64,000 nt of DNA, from assembly GCA_013398055.1 (NCBI GenBank), contig VZRS01000486.1, forward strand, positions 108,429-172,428, read 5' to 3'. Shown here one piece after another: positions 33,751-45,900 of the stretch (its first letter is position 1; every line of letters begins with the position of its first letter). The DNA comes from Ifrita kowaldi (lineage: Eukaryota; Chordata; Aves; Passeriformes; Cinclosomatidae). The position numbers were made by a program, and so were the translations under genes. The notes beneath the pieces are model-generated. The model saw only the letters and a program-made list of their open reading frames with translations. It searched no databases and was not told where the DNA came from.

Positions 33751-35394
33751 ATGCATCTGGCTGCTGGACATGCTTAACCATGAGCAACAGCAGGGTGTTA
33801 GGCAGCTGATAGTAGGCATTGGCTGTCTCTACACACTCTGAATGTAGAGCTCTTCCTTCCCTTGAAATTGGATCTAGATGTTGGAAAGAAACAACCTGCA
33901 GAACTTACAGCAGTTTCTTGATCCGCTTTTGCAGGATCCAAGAGTACATGGGGAAAAAAATGGCAGTAATTTAAATTGACATAAACTAGAATAGATAAAT
34001 AAAATTGCAGGAGACAAATATTTGTTTCTTATGGTATTAGTTGTGAGGTAGTGTTCAGGTGCTAGAATTTTTGATAAATCTGCTGGTTTTGGTTTGTTTC
34101 ATTTAATTCATAATTGTTTGTTACCTCCATGGTGGTAGACATTCTTTCAGGCTGGGTGTTGGTATAAAAGGTATTTATTACACTGGGAAGATTTAGCTCT
34201 AAATAATTAGGATTTCAAATTAGTATGTAAAATTCCATAAAGTGTAGATATGTAACATAATGTTTCCAATACTCTTGGCTACATGCCAAATGGTGTTGAA
34301 ATGAAGTTAATCCTTTTATTTTATCCAACTGGTCTGGCTTGAACCCAAGTCATAGGCTCGTATTGGTGCAACTGAAATAACATAAATCTTCATGCTTTTT
34401 CGAGAAAATGATAAAAGGAAAGGTTCTTGGTACTAAAGACTGTTCTGTCCATACATTGTGGCTTCGTATAAACACATAAGTATTGGTCTCTGGAGCACAT
34501 TACCCAGTGAGCCTGTTTTTGTGAGCTGACATCACACCTTCATATTGATCGAGTCTAAAGAATTTCTGAGTACCAAAACTTTTGAGTTGTGCTTCTTTCT
34601 TTTCTTAAACATTGAAAAGTTCACAATAAAAAAAAAAAAAAGGCACAATAAGGGAGAGTGAGGGCAGAATTTTTTGTTGTCCAAATATCCATGGTGCAGG
34701 ATTAGGAGAGGGGTGGGGAGAGGGAAGTAGGGCAGGAAGCAGATATTTCTAAAATTGTCAAACTCTGGGGGTTTGAGCATTATACAATCACTTCCAACTG
34801 TCGAATGGAAAATCTTTGTTAAAGAAGTAGATTTTTTCTAATAGTGTAAAGGAAACCTATTAAGACACCACATATTACGGCCTGCCCAGGAGTGGGTAGT
34901 TCTGATGAATACCTTCCAAACGTACACAGCTGCACCATTCTGCAGGGAAAATGTTATGTAGGAGTGAATCATCTCACATTGTAACAACAGAAGTTGTTTC
35001 AATGCTGACATTTATAACTGACCTTACTGTTCCAAATCAGAGGGCACTGTTTCCAAGGATGGCTTTGAACAGCAACGCTTGCAAAACTCATTGAAGCTAA
35101 GAATTATTTTTGTTGTGAGAATATGTAACATTTGTGCAAAAACTGTATGGCCTCTAACCACTTGCTGTAGAGCTGCAATGAGTTTTCTGAATCGATTTAA
35201 ATGTCTTGAATTGCCTTGATTACCTAACAAATTTGAAAGGTACAGAAATATAGAGCTATTTTAGCCACACTTCTCCCTAAGGAGGTTTTCTATGAGAAAT
35301 TCTAGAAATTTCTAATGTAGTTGTCCAATACCTTTTGTCAGTGTTTGAGGCTTACAGTGCTGTAAATAGATGTGTAATATATTGCCTTTTGTAT
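33751..35394. other. Sequence between the two duplicate copies
   Basis: AT-rich, with no gene recognised. An AATAAA runs directly into an A tract at 34625-34641, which could be a retroposed tail, but no source sequence is recognised before it. Confidence 0.5.
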
Positions 35395-35800
35395 TTGTAT
35401 AATTCCACTTCTAAGACTAGATGTGCACATTTCTTGATATTCCCTGAAGTCTGTGGAATATCTGCATCAGTCTATAGATGTCTGTCTTCACATGAGAACC
35501 TGAATGTAAGCAACTGCCACACTTTCATTCTTCAGCTCATTATGTGACACTGTTTTAGTAACACAGTTTTTCACCATTTTTGCAGTGAAGTGTTCTCTTA
35601 ATTGTACATGAAAACTTACATTCCTAATGTATAGGCTACAAGATTGTCTTTTTAGTGTTTAATAATTTGGGCAGTAAAATAAATCGGGTTTTTTTGAAGT
35701 TGTATGCTTTTGTAAATACTTTGTACAGCAGAAAATGTTGCGTCTTTACAGACTTTGTTGACATACACATTGCATAGCAACATATTTGTTCAGTTTTGAT
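35395..35800 (+). repeat. Diverged direct duplication, copy 2
   Basis: Second copy, about 2.06 kb downstream of the first in the same orientation. Both copies keep a TGTAAATA motif (33659-33666 and 35711-35718) within a longer conserved string. Copy 2 also has an AATAAA at 35678-35683. Confidence 0.8.
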
Positions 35801-36076
35801 TCTACACGTCCAGAAGTCACAGTAAGGTTGACTGCATTACTTAAAATATGCAGAATACCCATTTTATACAATGGAGGGTCTGCAAATGCAGCCCTGTCAG
35901 GAAGGACACCATGGCTGAGAAACGCTGCTGGGTGAAGGGCGAGTTCAAGCAGATGAGTTGCAAATTGGCAGAAGCAGATGGGGGTCCTGTCAGTAATGCA
36001 GCACTACTGGGCAGCTTGGTAGGTTTGGTGGTGTGAGTATTAACAGTGGTTTGATACACAGCCATTATCTGCAGCA
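35801..36076. other. Short unassigned stretch before a CR1 fragment
   Basis: 276 bases, GC-richer than the preceding sequence. A 62-codon frame is present without recognised similarity. It may belong to the adjacent CR1 remnant. Confidence 0.3.
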
Positions 36077-36600
36077 TGTCCAGGGCTCCTGGGGGCTGCT
36101 CGTGCTGCTGACAACAGAAGTGAAGGTGGCAGTGAGTACCTTGGCCTTCTCTGTATCTTCTCTCGGCAGGTGCTCTGCCCCACTCAGCTGTGGTGTGTAT
36201 TTTTCCCTAGTCTTCCTGTTGCTGATGATCTCGCTGCTGAATCTTTTTTTTATTGCCCCTCACCTTCCTTGCCACATTCTACTTCATTTGGGTTTTCTCT
36301 TTCCTAACCCCACCTGTGCATGCTTGGATGTTGCATCTCCTCAGGTGGCCTGCTCTTGTTTCCACCTGTTGTGTGCTGCTTTTTCATGTCTAGTCAGGAG
36401 CTCCTTGTTCGTGCTTCCATGCCTTCTGCCACCTCTGCTTGCTTTTCTGTGTGTAGCCATAGACCATTCTTAAACCTGGAAGAGATGATTCTTGAACATC
36501 CTCCAGCTCTCCTGGGCCTTTCTCTCTTGGATGGTCTCCCATAGGCATCTGCAGGGAGATTCCTGTGCAAGGCAAGCTCTGTTCTGTAGGTCCAGGGTCG
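36077..36600 (-). mobile_element. CR1 LINE pol fragment (endonuclease-RT linker)
   Basis: The minus strand reads QESWRMFKNHLFQV, a stop, then STNKELLTR, RWKQEQAT, a further stop, NRKTREKYTPQL and EDTEKAKVLTATF followed by SVVSS. These match the CR1 linker order QESW..FK..LLQAQ, MNKELL, RWKQGQVTWEEY, KRKTRENVGPLL, DTEKAEVLNAFFASVF. Stops and frameshifts show it is dead. The 36077-36240 end also aligns with 9747-9900 in the other CR1 remnant. Confidence 0.85.
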
Positions 36601-37817
36601 GGATCCTGCATTTAGTTCAGGGTTTTTTTTACTTTCCCCTTGCACATGTAGTCTCTGGTGCAATGCTGTAGAGAAACCTGGATGACTGAAAGAGCTGTAG
36701 TAGAGGGCAGCAGCAGGAAATCTCACTGCATAGTTTCCTTTTTTTCAGATGTCAGTCTTTAACTGTGTCTTTTGAATGGGCAAAACTCAATTTCCCTTCG
36801 TTTAAATGTGTGAGAAAGGAAATCTGATTCCAAACATCAGAGTAGGTAAAAGTTTTCCTTTGCAAAAGGAACAAATTAAGGCTTGATGCCGTGGTTGTCC
36901 TGTATGTGTTTAGGATTTGCAATTTCAGTTACAGTGACTGAAAGGCAGTGCTTAAAATGGGCTCTTACGTCATTTCAGGCTGGAATAGCTATTGATCAGT
37001 GAAAGACAACATGAATTTCAACACCTTTTCTCTTCACAAAACGTGGTACTCCAAAATACTGCCTGTATTTGAAGGATGAGAGTAGCCAAGAGCCTGCTGG
37101 ACAATTCACAGGGAGAGGGATGTGTGGAAATATTACAGGCAATTAGTAACCAGTTACAGAAATTACATTTGTTCCTACAGACTTCACAGCTGGCTGCCTG
37201 CACTGAGCTTGTAATAGTTGTTTTTCATGTTTTATGTTAATTTGGCTCTGTATTAAAGATGACTTCAGTATGGGGGTTTTCTCCCAGCCCACAGCTGCCA
37301 GGTAAATCCACCTGCTAATTCGGGGTAGTGGGAAGAATGTCACTGTGAGACTCCAGAAGCCTTTGTGAAACAAGCCTTCACATTGCACGGCGCTCGCTTC
37401 GTTAACTTGATTCCTAAAATAAGGTTGTGTTTAATCATCTGTTACTCTGCATGTGCTGGGACAATACAGACATTTAATGGTGCGGAAGGACTTGTGGAAG
37501 TCAGTCTGAGTCACACAGCACTTCTGACAAGCTGCCTGCTTGTTGTTCTCGTCAGTAGTGCTGACTAATACTGGCAGTCCTCCACACAGACTTGCCTGGT
37601 CTGGAGTACGGTGCTAGGTTTTGGTGCTGTGAGAGGGCACATCTCAGAGGTGAGAGGAAATGCCAGCTTCTGCCTCCACAACACATAGCAGAGTAAATGA
37701 AGGCGTGGCACGTGTTGGCGTAAGAAGTCCTTGGTGTGGATACCATTTCTGCAATACAAATAGTCCACCGGAATAATGAATATTCAGTGGTTTCTCTGGA
37801 ACAATACTTTGTGCCTG
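36601..37817. other. Intergenic, nothing recognised
   Basis: No gene or repeat family is recognised. Short open frames occur on both strands. Confidence 0.5.
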
Positions 37818-38110
37818 AAATCATAGAGTCACAGAATGGTTTGAGTTGGAAAGGACCTGAAAGATCAGCTGGTTTCAGTTCCCTTACCATGATGCCACCC
37901 CACTAGACCAGGTTGCTCTGAGCCCCATCCAACCTGGCCTTGGACACTTCCAGGGAAGGGGCATCCACGACTTCTCTGGGCAGCCTGTTCGAGTGCCTCA
38001 CCACCCTCACAATAAAGAATTTTTTCCTAATATCTAATGTAAACTTACTCTCTTTCAGTTTGACTCCATTAACCCTTATCATGTCATTACATGCTCTTGT
38101 CAGTCATCTT
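37818..38110 (-). mobile_element. CR1 LINE, 5'-truncated 3' end
   Basis: Begins ATCATAGAGTCACAGAATGG and continues GTTGGAAAGGACCTGAAAGATC, the complement of the CR1 3' terminus. Blocks such as CATCCAACCTGGCCTTG, CTGGGCAGCCTGTTC and TTCCTAATATCTAATGTAAA follow. Truncated at about 290 bases, as usual for CR1. Confidence 0.95.
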
Positions 38111-41100
38111 TGATTTCACTGAATCACTGAATATCACTCATTTAAAATTACATATAAAACATATGTGTGTATGTACACATTTTACACATCACATTTTACT
38201 CATAATGTGTTCAGCTATCAAGGTGTGGAGATTGTAGAACTGCTGGAGCTGGCAAAGGCTCAGACCAGCACTGGTGTTGATGACCTAGGATACCATCTAC
38301 AGTAGGTGTAGCTGGGCACTGAGAGGTTGTATTGTCACTGGTATATTTTCCTCATAGGTTTATCTGCCAAGAGTAAATTGATGTGAGTATAAATTGTAAA
38401 GGCTCTTGAACATATTCCTGAAAGATGTTTCCTTTTTTTAAAAAATCACAATGCTCCTATTTTTTCCTTTGGCTTTTTTAGTTGTGAAAATGCATTGTGT
38501 TTTCATTATTGTTAATAACCTGTAGTTCAGACTTCACTAATAAGTGGGAGGGAATCAGGATAGTAGTATATATGGTAACATTTTGTGAACCAACTGTCAT
38601 ACCAAATGTCATCTCTCAGCAGACTCTTGCCCCTAAAATGTTGGTGTTTAAGAAATCTGCTATAATAAATCAGAAATACATTCACAAGGTAACAGCATTG
38701 ATATTTCCTAGGAAATTGTTTACTTGTTAGTTCACTGGGATTTACATTCTTCATTTCAGCCATTAGAAAATACCAATCCAACTGCTCTTTAGTGAAACTA
38801 CTGATTTCATCCCTCCCTGTATTGACTGGAGAGAGATACAGGCACTGTCAGACCGATTCAGGACATCCTGAGCTAAGAAGATCCTTTCTGACACCCATGA
38901 GGTGTTTATCCCATCTCTTCCTCCCCTCTCACCCTGAACAACTGGCTTAGCATTGCTGCCTTCCTACTGATTCTGACTGAATTGAATCCCTACATTCCCT
39001 TTCTTGCTGAATTAAGCCAAAAGAAGCTTTAGCACAGCATCAGTGGTTTCAGCAGAGCTCTGAATGTCAGCAGCTGTCCCCTTTGCTAAAGGCCTTACAA
39101 GCAGGCAGATGTCTAGGAAGAATAGATCTGGTTTAGTGGTTCTCTGGCCAGGCTGTAAAGATCAGCTTGAAATTATGTGGACAGGTGCTGAGATTTAAGA
39201 TTCAAACTGCATCTGTTCAGATCATGGGACTAATCACGAAGTAGTTGCATTTTCAGCCATTTTCAAATGTCTAAAGTAGGGAAGGAGGAAAGAAATAGAG
39301 CACAAATCTATCTATATCATTCTCATTTCTGCTATTCTTGTTTTATGATCCCACTTAAAAGTATGTACTACCCTTACCAGCTTCTGAATTTTAAGGTAGA
39401 ATAGCATCAAGGCTGTTAAAGCTTCCTTACAACTGGATGATACATGTTCAGCTCTAACTGAGTCCTCTGATAAATCTTGATTCTTATTTGGATTGGGAAA
39501 GAGCTCCTTGACTCCCTAACATACTATATCAAATTCATAACTTTAAGCTGTCTTGGTTATCCATGAGAACTTGCTTTTTCCTGCTGCCAGCATAGGAAGC
39601 CATGCTACAAAAACACTGAACAATTCCTGCTTTGGCATCATTACACAAAATAAAATGTATTTATGGACGAATAAGAAATTACTGAGCAATGGATTTCTCC
39701 AAGATCCACGCTGTATGACCCCCCTTTTCCATAAAACCTGGCATGTGTGATATGTACTGCAGCACGATACGTGTGCCCCATTCTTGATGACTGACAGGGT
39801 GTTACTGTACCTTAGGAGCAGTACTGGGTAAAAAACAGTGATGTTTGGGAGCACAAAGAGTTTTGACGCATTCTGGTAATGGTGAGATGAGCAACTTCTT
39901 AAATACCCCAACAAAATTAGCTACTAGGTAGATCTACTTATAAGGTACTCGATGCTGTAATTTAATTTCAGGCAGAAGAGCATCCCCTTGGAAGAATCTG
40001 GATTTGCTCTTGAGATATTGAACAGTTTTAATAAGCCTTGACATTCAGTACCACGTTCATAATCCCTGTAATTATTCCTTCCTACTCCAGTAAGAGTAGG
40101 CAGCGTACAGCACGAGTGCTGAGGGATAGTTCTGTTTCATGCTTGAAAGGAGGAACGTGTCATACAAAGCACACTTTGTACTGAGCTGTGGGAAAAGAGG
40201 TGAATGGGAGGCGAAACCAGAAGCTTTAAGAGCAGTTCAAAATGTTGGTTCCTCTCTGCCTGTCTCTGGGGGCACTTCTGAATGAATGCAGAAACTGCAC
40301 AAAATGAGACACACACAAAGCTGGGAGCTTACCGGAGCAGGGAGAGCTGTTGGAAGAAATCTCTTCTCCCCTGGCTCCCCCACCTGACTGCAGGGGCAGG
40401 TATCTTCCCATCAGGCAGAGCTTGTGCTAGGCATTCTGCCGCTTCCCTGCCTCTGCTTCCTTCTTGGAGAGGGAGCGAAGTGCTGGAACTACCACGGTAA
40501 CAAATACAGGGAATTTAGTCCTGAAAACAACCTACCACGGGACTAGGAGCACATTTGTGGGCAGCGCTGGTGGCTGCGCTCTTCTACATAGGTGTAAGTG
40601 CTGATGATTTTCTTGTCGTGCTTTGCTGTCAAGAAATGTGTAACTGGTACCTTTTGGAAAGCAAAAAATGAAATGCTCAAAGAAATTTTGGCCAAAGGAC
40701 AGAGTCTGTGGCATTTGCCACCTTAAGAAGGAGAGGAATCTTGTATGGAAAGTTGGCATTGAACATAAAATTAATTTAAGGAATATACTTGAGCACCCGT
40801 TAGGAACTGAATGAAGACGGAGCAGAAGAGAAGGTCCAGTCTAGTGGGGTCAGAAAGTCTTTGTGGTGAACTATTGCTAGAAAAAAAAGCTGAATTCAAC
40901 TTCTGTAAAGGAAATTAAAATGTAAGTACAGATTCCTTCACTACAAAAAGAGAACAAGGGAAAAAACACAAAGGGGGAGGAGCGGGAAGCAAGTGTAAGA
41001 AAGTATTTTCCAGAAAATTGACATTGCCACCCCATGGCCTGTGAGTACAAGGACAGGGTGATGCACATCCAAAGGCCAAAGGTGTTGCTGTGGTCAGTGT

Positions 41101-42517
41101 CGCTCACCGCTGCCTCTCGGAAAGGCCAGCGGGAGGTCGGGCATCCCGGGCAGTGCACGGCCTGAGCTGTGCATCATTCCCTCTGCAGGCACCACGGTGA
41201 CCCCACAGCTCCCCTTACGTGGCACCACGCTCTGAGCAGAGGGGACTCCTTCTGCCAGGAAGAACAATCTGGTGACTCACAAGGTCAGTGCTGATCTGCT
41301 CTCAGTTTTCACAGCACACAACATTTCCTTGAGGTTTAAGCAAATGTAATAGAATTCTCTATGTGGTTTGTGGGACTGTGCTACACAAAGTACTTGCATT
41401 AACCTTTTTCTTTGTGGCTTTCATTGCCTGGATGGATGACATGAAGCTCAGCAGGGTTACAGTCCTGAAGGCACTTTGTGGGTCCTTTTGTCAGAAGTCT
41501 GATCTGACTTGACCACTTTTGCTCGAATTTCTCAGTATATGCTCAGTAGGCAAATTATTAGCTAGCATAAACCCCTCTCTAGCCTTGCCAGTCACCTCCT
41601 CCAACCTCTACACTATTCTGGCAGGCAAATCAAAATGTCAAGTCAAATAAAACACCGAGTCCCTATTAGGGAATATGAGCAGACCACCATATGGAAAACA
41701 GAAGAAAGTAAAAAAGGAGGTTCAGGGTGCCTTGGCAGCCTTTTCCCTATGGACTAATATACAGGGCAAGAGGAAGGAAACAGCATGAGAGAAAATACCG
41801 ACTCATTCAACAGCAAATGTGAGATGCCTGGATCATTTTTCACACACGTACACATCTTTGTAGATGTGCACGTGACTGTCACCAACTGAACTCATCCCAA
41901 CCATATTTCTTGGGAAAATTTTCTGCAGAGAAAGTTATCTACATGTTGACTGAATTATCTGAAAAACTACATGGAATTCTATGAGAACATGTGATAGAAG
42001 AGAAATACTGGTTAGCTAATTAATAAAACAGATAAAAGCTAACTTTTTATAAGCCACCGCATTGTATAGATGAAATGAGAGTTTTGCTGTCATAGTTGAT
42101 CTGTGCTAATTACAACAATTATAATACTTGCAGAGAAGGAAATTTGCGAAAAGTATATTAAATGTTCAACACTCAGCTGCTTGTCAGCTCAAAGGAAGGC
42201 AAGTTAATTGAATGTAACAGTCAATCCTCTTTCTGTTGTTAATCAGTGGTTAATTATAATGTGCAGCTACATGGCCATATGTCACTTGCTGTGGCACAAG
42301 AGTAACGTGTCACGTTATTGATCCCTGCGCTGGAGGAGCTGAGAGCTGCTATGCCCCTGTGCTAAATGCCCTACAAAGAGGTGACTGCTTTCAGTGTGGC
42401 ATAAAATTAATCTTCATTCAAAGTGTAGGATTTCAAATTAGGCCATATATCCTACCAGAATCTAACGTACGTTTAGTACATTGTATTAGTCTGATTTTTG
42501 AATGGTAAATAGGTGTA
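38111..42517. other. Intergenic, no recognised gene
   Basis: Mixed-composition sequence. A GC-richer patch lies at about 41090-41290. A strong hairpin lies at 41845-41874. No coding exon is supported. Confidence 0.5.
41845..41874. repeat. Short inverted repeat, 13-base arms
   Basis: CACGTACACATCT is followed by a 4-base loop and AGATGTGCACGTG. The arms pair except at one position. The sequence contains a CACGTG-like E-box half in each arm. Confidence 0.85.
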
Positions 42518-42955
42518 AAAAATCATAGAATCATTGAGGTTGGAAAGGACCTTTCAGATCATCGAATCCATCCACTAACCCAACACTGCAAAGCCCACCA
42601 CCAAACCGTGTTCCCGGGTGCCACATCTATGTATCTTCTAAGTACCTCCAGGGACAGTGGCTCCAGCACTTCCCTGGGCAGCCTGTTCCAATGCTTGACA
42701 ACCCTTTCAGGGAAGAAATATTTTCTAATATCTGATCTAAACCTCCCCTGACACAACTTGAGGCCATTTCCTCTTGTCCTGTCACTTGCCACCTGAGAGA
42801 AGAGACTGGCCCCCACCTTTGCTCTGGAGAGCAATAAGGTCCTCTCTGAGCTTCATTTTCTCCAGGCTAAACACCCCAACGTCCCTCAGCTGCTCCTTCT
42901 AAGATTTGTGTTCTAGACCTCTCAGCAGCTTCATTACCCTTCTTTGGACTGAAAA
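42518..42955 (-). mobile_element. CR1 LINE with the pol C-terminus
   Basis: Starts at the CR1 terminal AATCATAGAATCATTGAGG. The minus strand encodes the CR1 pol C-terminal block [20 protein letters not shown] followed by LPREVLE. About 440 bases, 5'-truncated, open in that frame over about 90 codons but not a functional gene. Confidence 0.95.
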
Positions 42956-45776
42956 CCAAAATAAAATAGATGAAGTGGCAGAAAGATCTAGGAGCAGGCA
43001 CAGAATTACTGAGAAGAGAGCTATTGCCAAGTGCAATTTTTCTGTAGACTTCTTTAAACTAGCAGAGCTGTCCCAAACTGATTTAATGTTCCTGGGTATC
43101 TGGAAATCGACTACTTTTAATCTGTAACAGCTTTGGTTGTCCACTAAATAAATGCAGAGTTGTCTAAAGGACTGCTTTTCTCAAAAGTTTGTTGTCCATA
43201 TGACAGTTTACTTGTGCCTGCTCTAAAATACTGCTTCGAAACCAAGCATGGTTTTCAAATTAGTGTCCCATAGAAATTGATCCTCTGTCTCTCCTGTCCT
43301 GATGGATTTTCAGGCTTGAGGACTGGCCTGTGTAGGTGCAGATACCACAAATGAGCGTGGGAATGAAGACAAAGCCTTAAACCTCAGAGGCTGAGTGTTG
43401 GGTACAGTAGAGTCCAAAACTGTAACCTGCAGCTCGTGGAACTGGTGATAACGGCATAATTATCACAATTTTAAAAAGGTAATAAGGAATATGCACTATT
43501 CCTTATATATTCCTTATTCCTATACTGCCAGATATTCCTCTTTCCCCTGAGTAAGCACTTTTAATCTGTGAGGGTCAAGCAGAATCTAACAATGTGTATG
43601 AGGTAAGAAGAGCAGTACAGCATGGGAGAGAAGGTGGCTTAATGAAGCTGGTCAGGCTAACAGTGAAAGGGAGGCACTTTCCAATATAGATCCATTATGT
43701 CTTCCATTCTGCTTCAGGTAGCTCAGTGCTGGACGTGGGATGCAAAAATGTAATGTTTTCTGATGGCAGGAAAACCATTATTAGTCCAGTTCATTACACC
43801 ATGCAGACTGTAGCCAGGGTGTTTAATCATTTTTCTTCTGTAATAACTAAATAAAAAAGTGAGAAACATGTTGAAAAGGGGAGTTGAGTCTTTACAACAT
43901 TTAATTGTTTGAAGGTGAGAAAGTATCCAGCTACCCTCACCTATAGGAGAAAGCATACTACTTAAACATTTATTTATCCACCTGTGTCTGGAAAACAGGG
44001 AGTTGGGTATCTACCTGAATATCTGCACTTACTTACACTGAGGACTCCAAAGCATGGATAAAAAATTAAAGGAAGATTAAAGGGTAATTAATGCTTTGCC
44101 CATTTAGACTAGAGCCTTTGATGTCACTTCCTCCTCATGACAGGGGCAGCCAGAAAGGCTTGCTCCAAAAGGAGAGCACAGCATTGATCTGATTTCAATA
44201 GATCAGATACAGTATTGCTTTCCTCTGTCACTATTCACAGCACTTCATGGGAGGCTCCAGCATCCTTTCAAAATATTTCCACTTGCCTGGAATGAAGGTG
44301 GATGTTCTGTATTCTATCAGCAAAGATCTTGGCTTCTGAATTCAGTAAGAGTGGCAGTGTTGATGCCTGTGAGAGCAGAATGTCCTCCTTCATCTTAGAC
44401 TGTGTTTTTATGCACCCACTTTAAACTTCCTTTTTTAGGTCCACAGTTTCCTAAAAGAACATCACTTGCATGCAGATTATTACTTGAAAGTCAATGGCTT
44501 TCAAATCTGTTCTTTCCAGGCCAACATTGAGATACCTCATGGAACCAGAGCTTTCAGCACGCAAGCTCTGAGCTTCTGTAGTGGCTTGCTGTTTGGTCCT
44601 ACATCTTTAGTGCTGTGGCTGTGGTTTTGGAGCATCTCTGGAGGTCACCTTTCAGCCATATGGTGTCTGCTCAAAAGGTGTATCAGTCATGTGTGCCTCC
44701 ATGGCGTAAGAACCCTCTCTAATTTGACTGAACCTTGGGTTGCTCCCCCTCACCTTGGCCCTCCTAGGAACACACGAGCAGAAAAGCAGTGGGTATCATT
44801 CTGGGTCTCTCTGCTCCAAAAGGCCAAGGCGAATGGCATTTCTGAGAGGCACTTCTCAAAGTGCAGAAATCTCTCCAAGAGCTGGTATTTACTCAAACAC
44901 CAGACTGTTTGGGGCAGCATGCCCAGAAATGTTGACATTTGAGTTGAAAATGTAAGTGTTTATACATCCCACTTCCTGCATTTGTCTGTGTAGTTATGGA
45001 TCTGCTTTTTCAGGCAGAAACAAAAATACCATTCCACCTTTTCCCTTTTACTCAGATGGTGTTTTGCAATGTACGAAATAAGGAGTCCTTCTGCATAAGG
45101 AACCATAAACTACCATTTATGATGCCTGTGAAGGAGGGAAATGGAATATCTCCGTCAAAGAGTCAAAAACGACGTGACAGCACTGATACCACTGGCAGCC
45201 TACACAGACATCACAGTGGTACAGCTTGAGGTAAATGGAATTTGTCCTTGTTGCATGATGCACTGCATCTTTTCAGGTAGGAGGGTCTTCTAACAGTGGT
45301 GATCAGACTGTTTCGCCTTTTCTCTGTGTTAACAGAAACTCAGCTGCCCTAAGGTGAGTGAGAACAAACCAGAGTTTCTGACAGTAGTGCGAACCTGCCT
45401 CTTGAGGAAGGGAACCTATCCCACTAATTAATGGTATTCTATAGTTTAGGTGTCAAGGCATTTATTCCATAATTTCAGTTTCTTCTCACTGGGTTGGTCA
45501 GGGCAGACAGTGTTGCTTGCTGAACAGCACTGTGATTTTTCTAAAGGTTTTATTTCACTCGCCAGACCTAATCATGACCTTCCAACTAGAGAAACACTTG
45601 CCATCTATACAGGGTTGGGAGGGAGCATGATGTTTTCTTACACAGAAATGCCAGCATTTTAAAATGATCTGTCCCTAAATGGGACTTCTACAGGGAAAGC
45701 ATGTCAGAAACCCTAGTATGTGTCTTCTTCATGGTTTGTCTATGTGTTGTATATAAAATATATAGAAGGACATTAT
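42956..45776. other. Intergenic, one 158-codon frame of doubtful value
   Basis: The + frame 44466-44942 is open for 158 codons but has no recognised motif, no clear exon signals and no evident homologue. Overlapping frames on both strands suggest chance. A 10-base inverted repeat is at 43482-43506. Confidence 0.45.
43482..43517. repeat. Perfect 10-base inverted repeat plus a third arm
   Basis: ATAAGGAATA, loop TGCAC, TATTCCTTAT (43497-43506). The second arm is repeated directly at 43508-43517. AT-rich and possibly chance. Confidence 0.85.
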
Positions 45777-45900
45777 CTCAGGTTGGATGGGACTTTGAGG
45801 GGCCTGGTCTAGTGGACGGTGTCCCTGCCTATGGCAGAGGGGTTGGAACTATGAAATCTATAAAGTTCCTTCCAACCCAAACTGTTCTATGATCCTATTC
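45777..45900 (+). mobile_element. CR1 LINE, short 3' end
   Basis: Reads GGTTGGATGGGACTTTGAGG, GGTCTAGTGGACGGTGTCCC, GCAGAGGGGTTGGAACTATG, then TTCCTTCCAACCCAAACTGT and the terminal TCTATGAT. This is the CR1 3' end in sense orientation, the only + strand CR1 seen in the window. Confidence 0.95.

Noticed and set aside
42559..42834. 91-codon minus frame as a host gene
   Set aside because: It is the C-terminal part of CR1 pol within a truncated LINE.
44466..44942. 158-codon open frame on the + strand
   Set aside because: No recognised motif or family, and shorter frames overlap it on both strands. I see no promoter or exon structure. It is within the range expected by chance in 64 kb.
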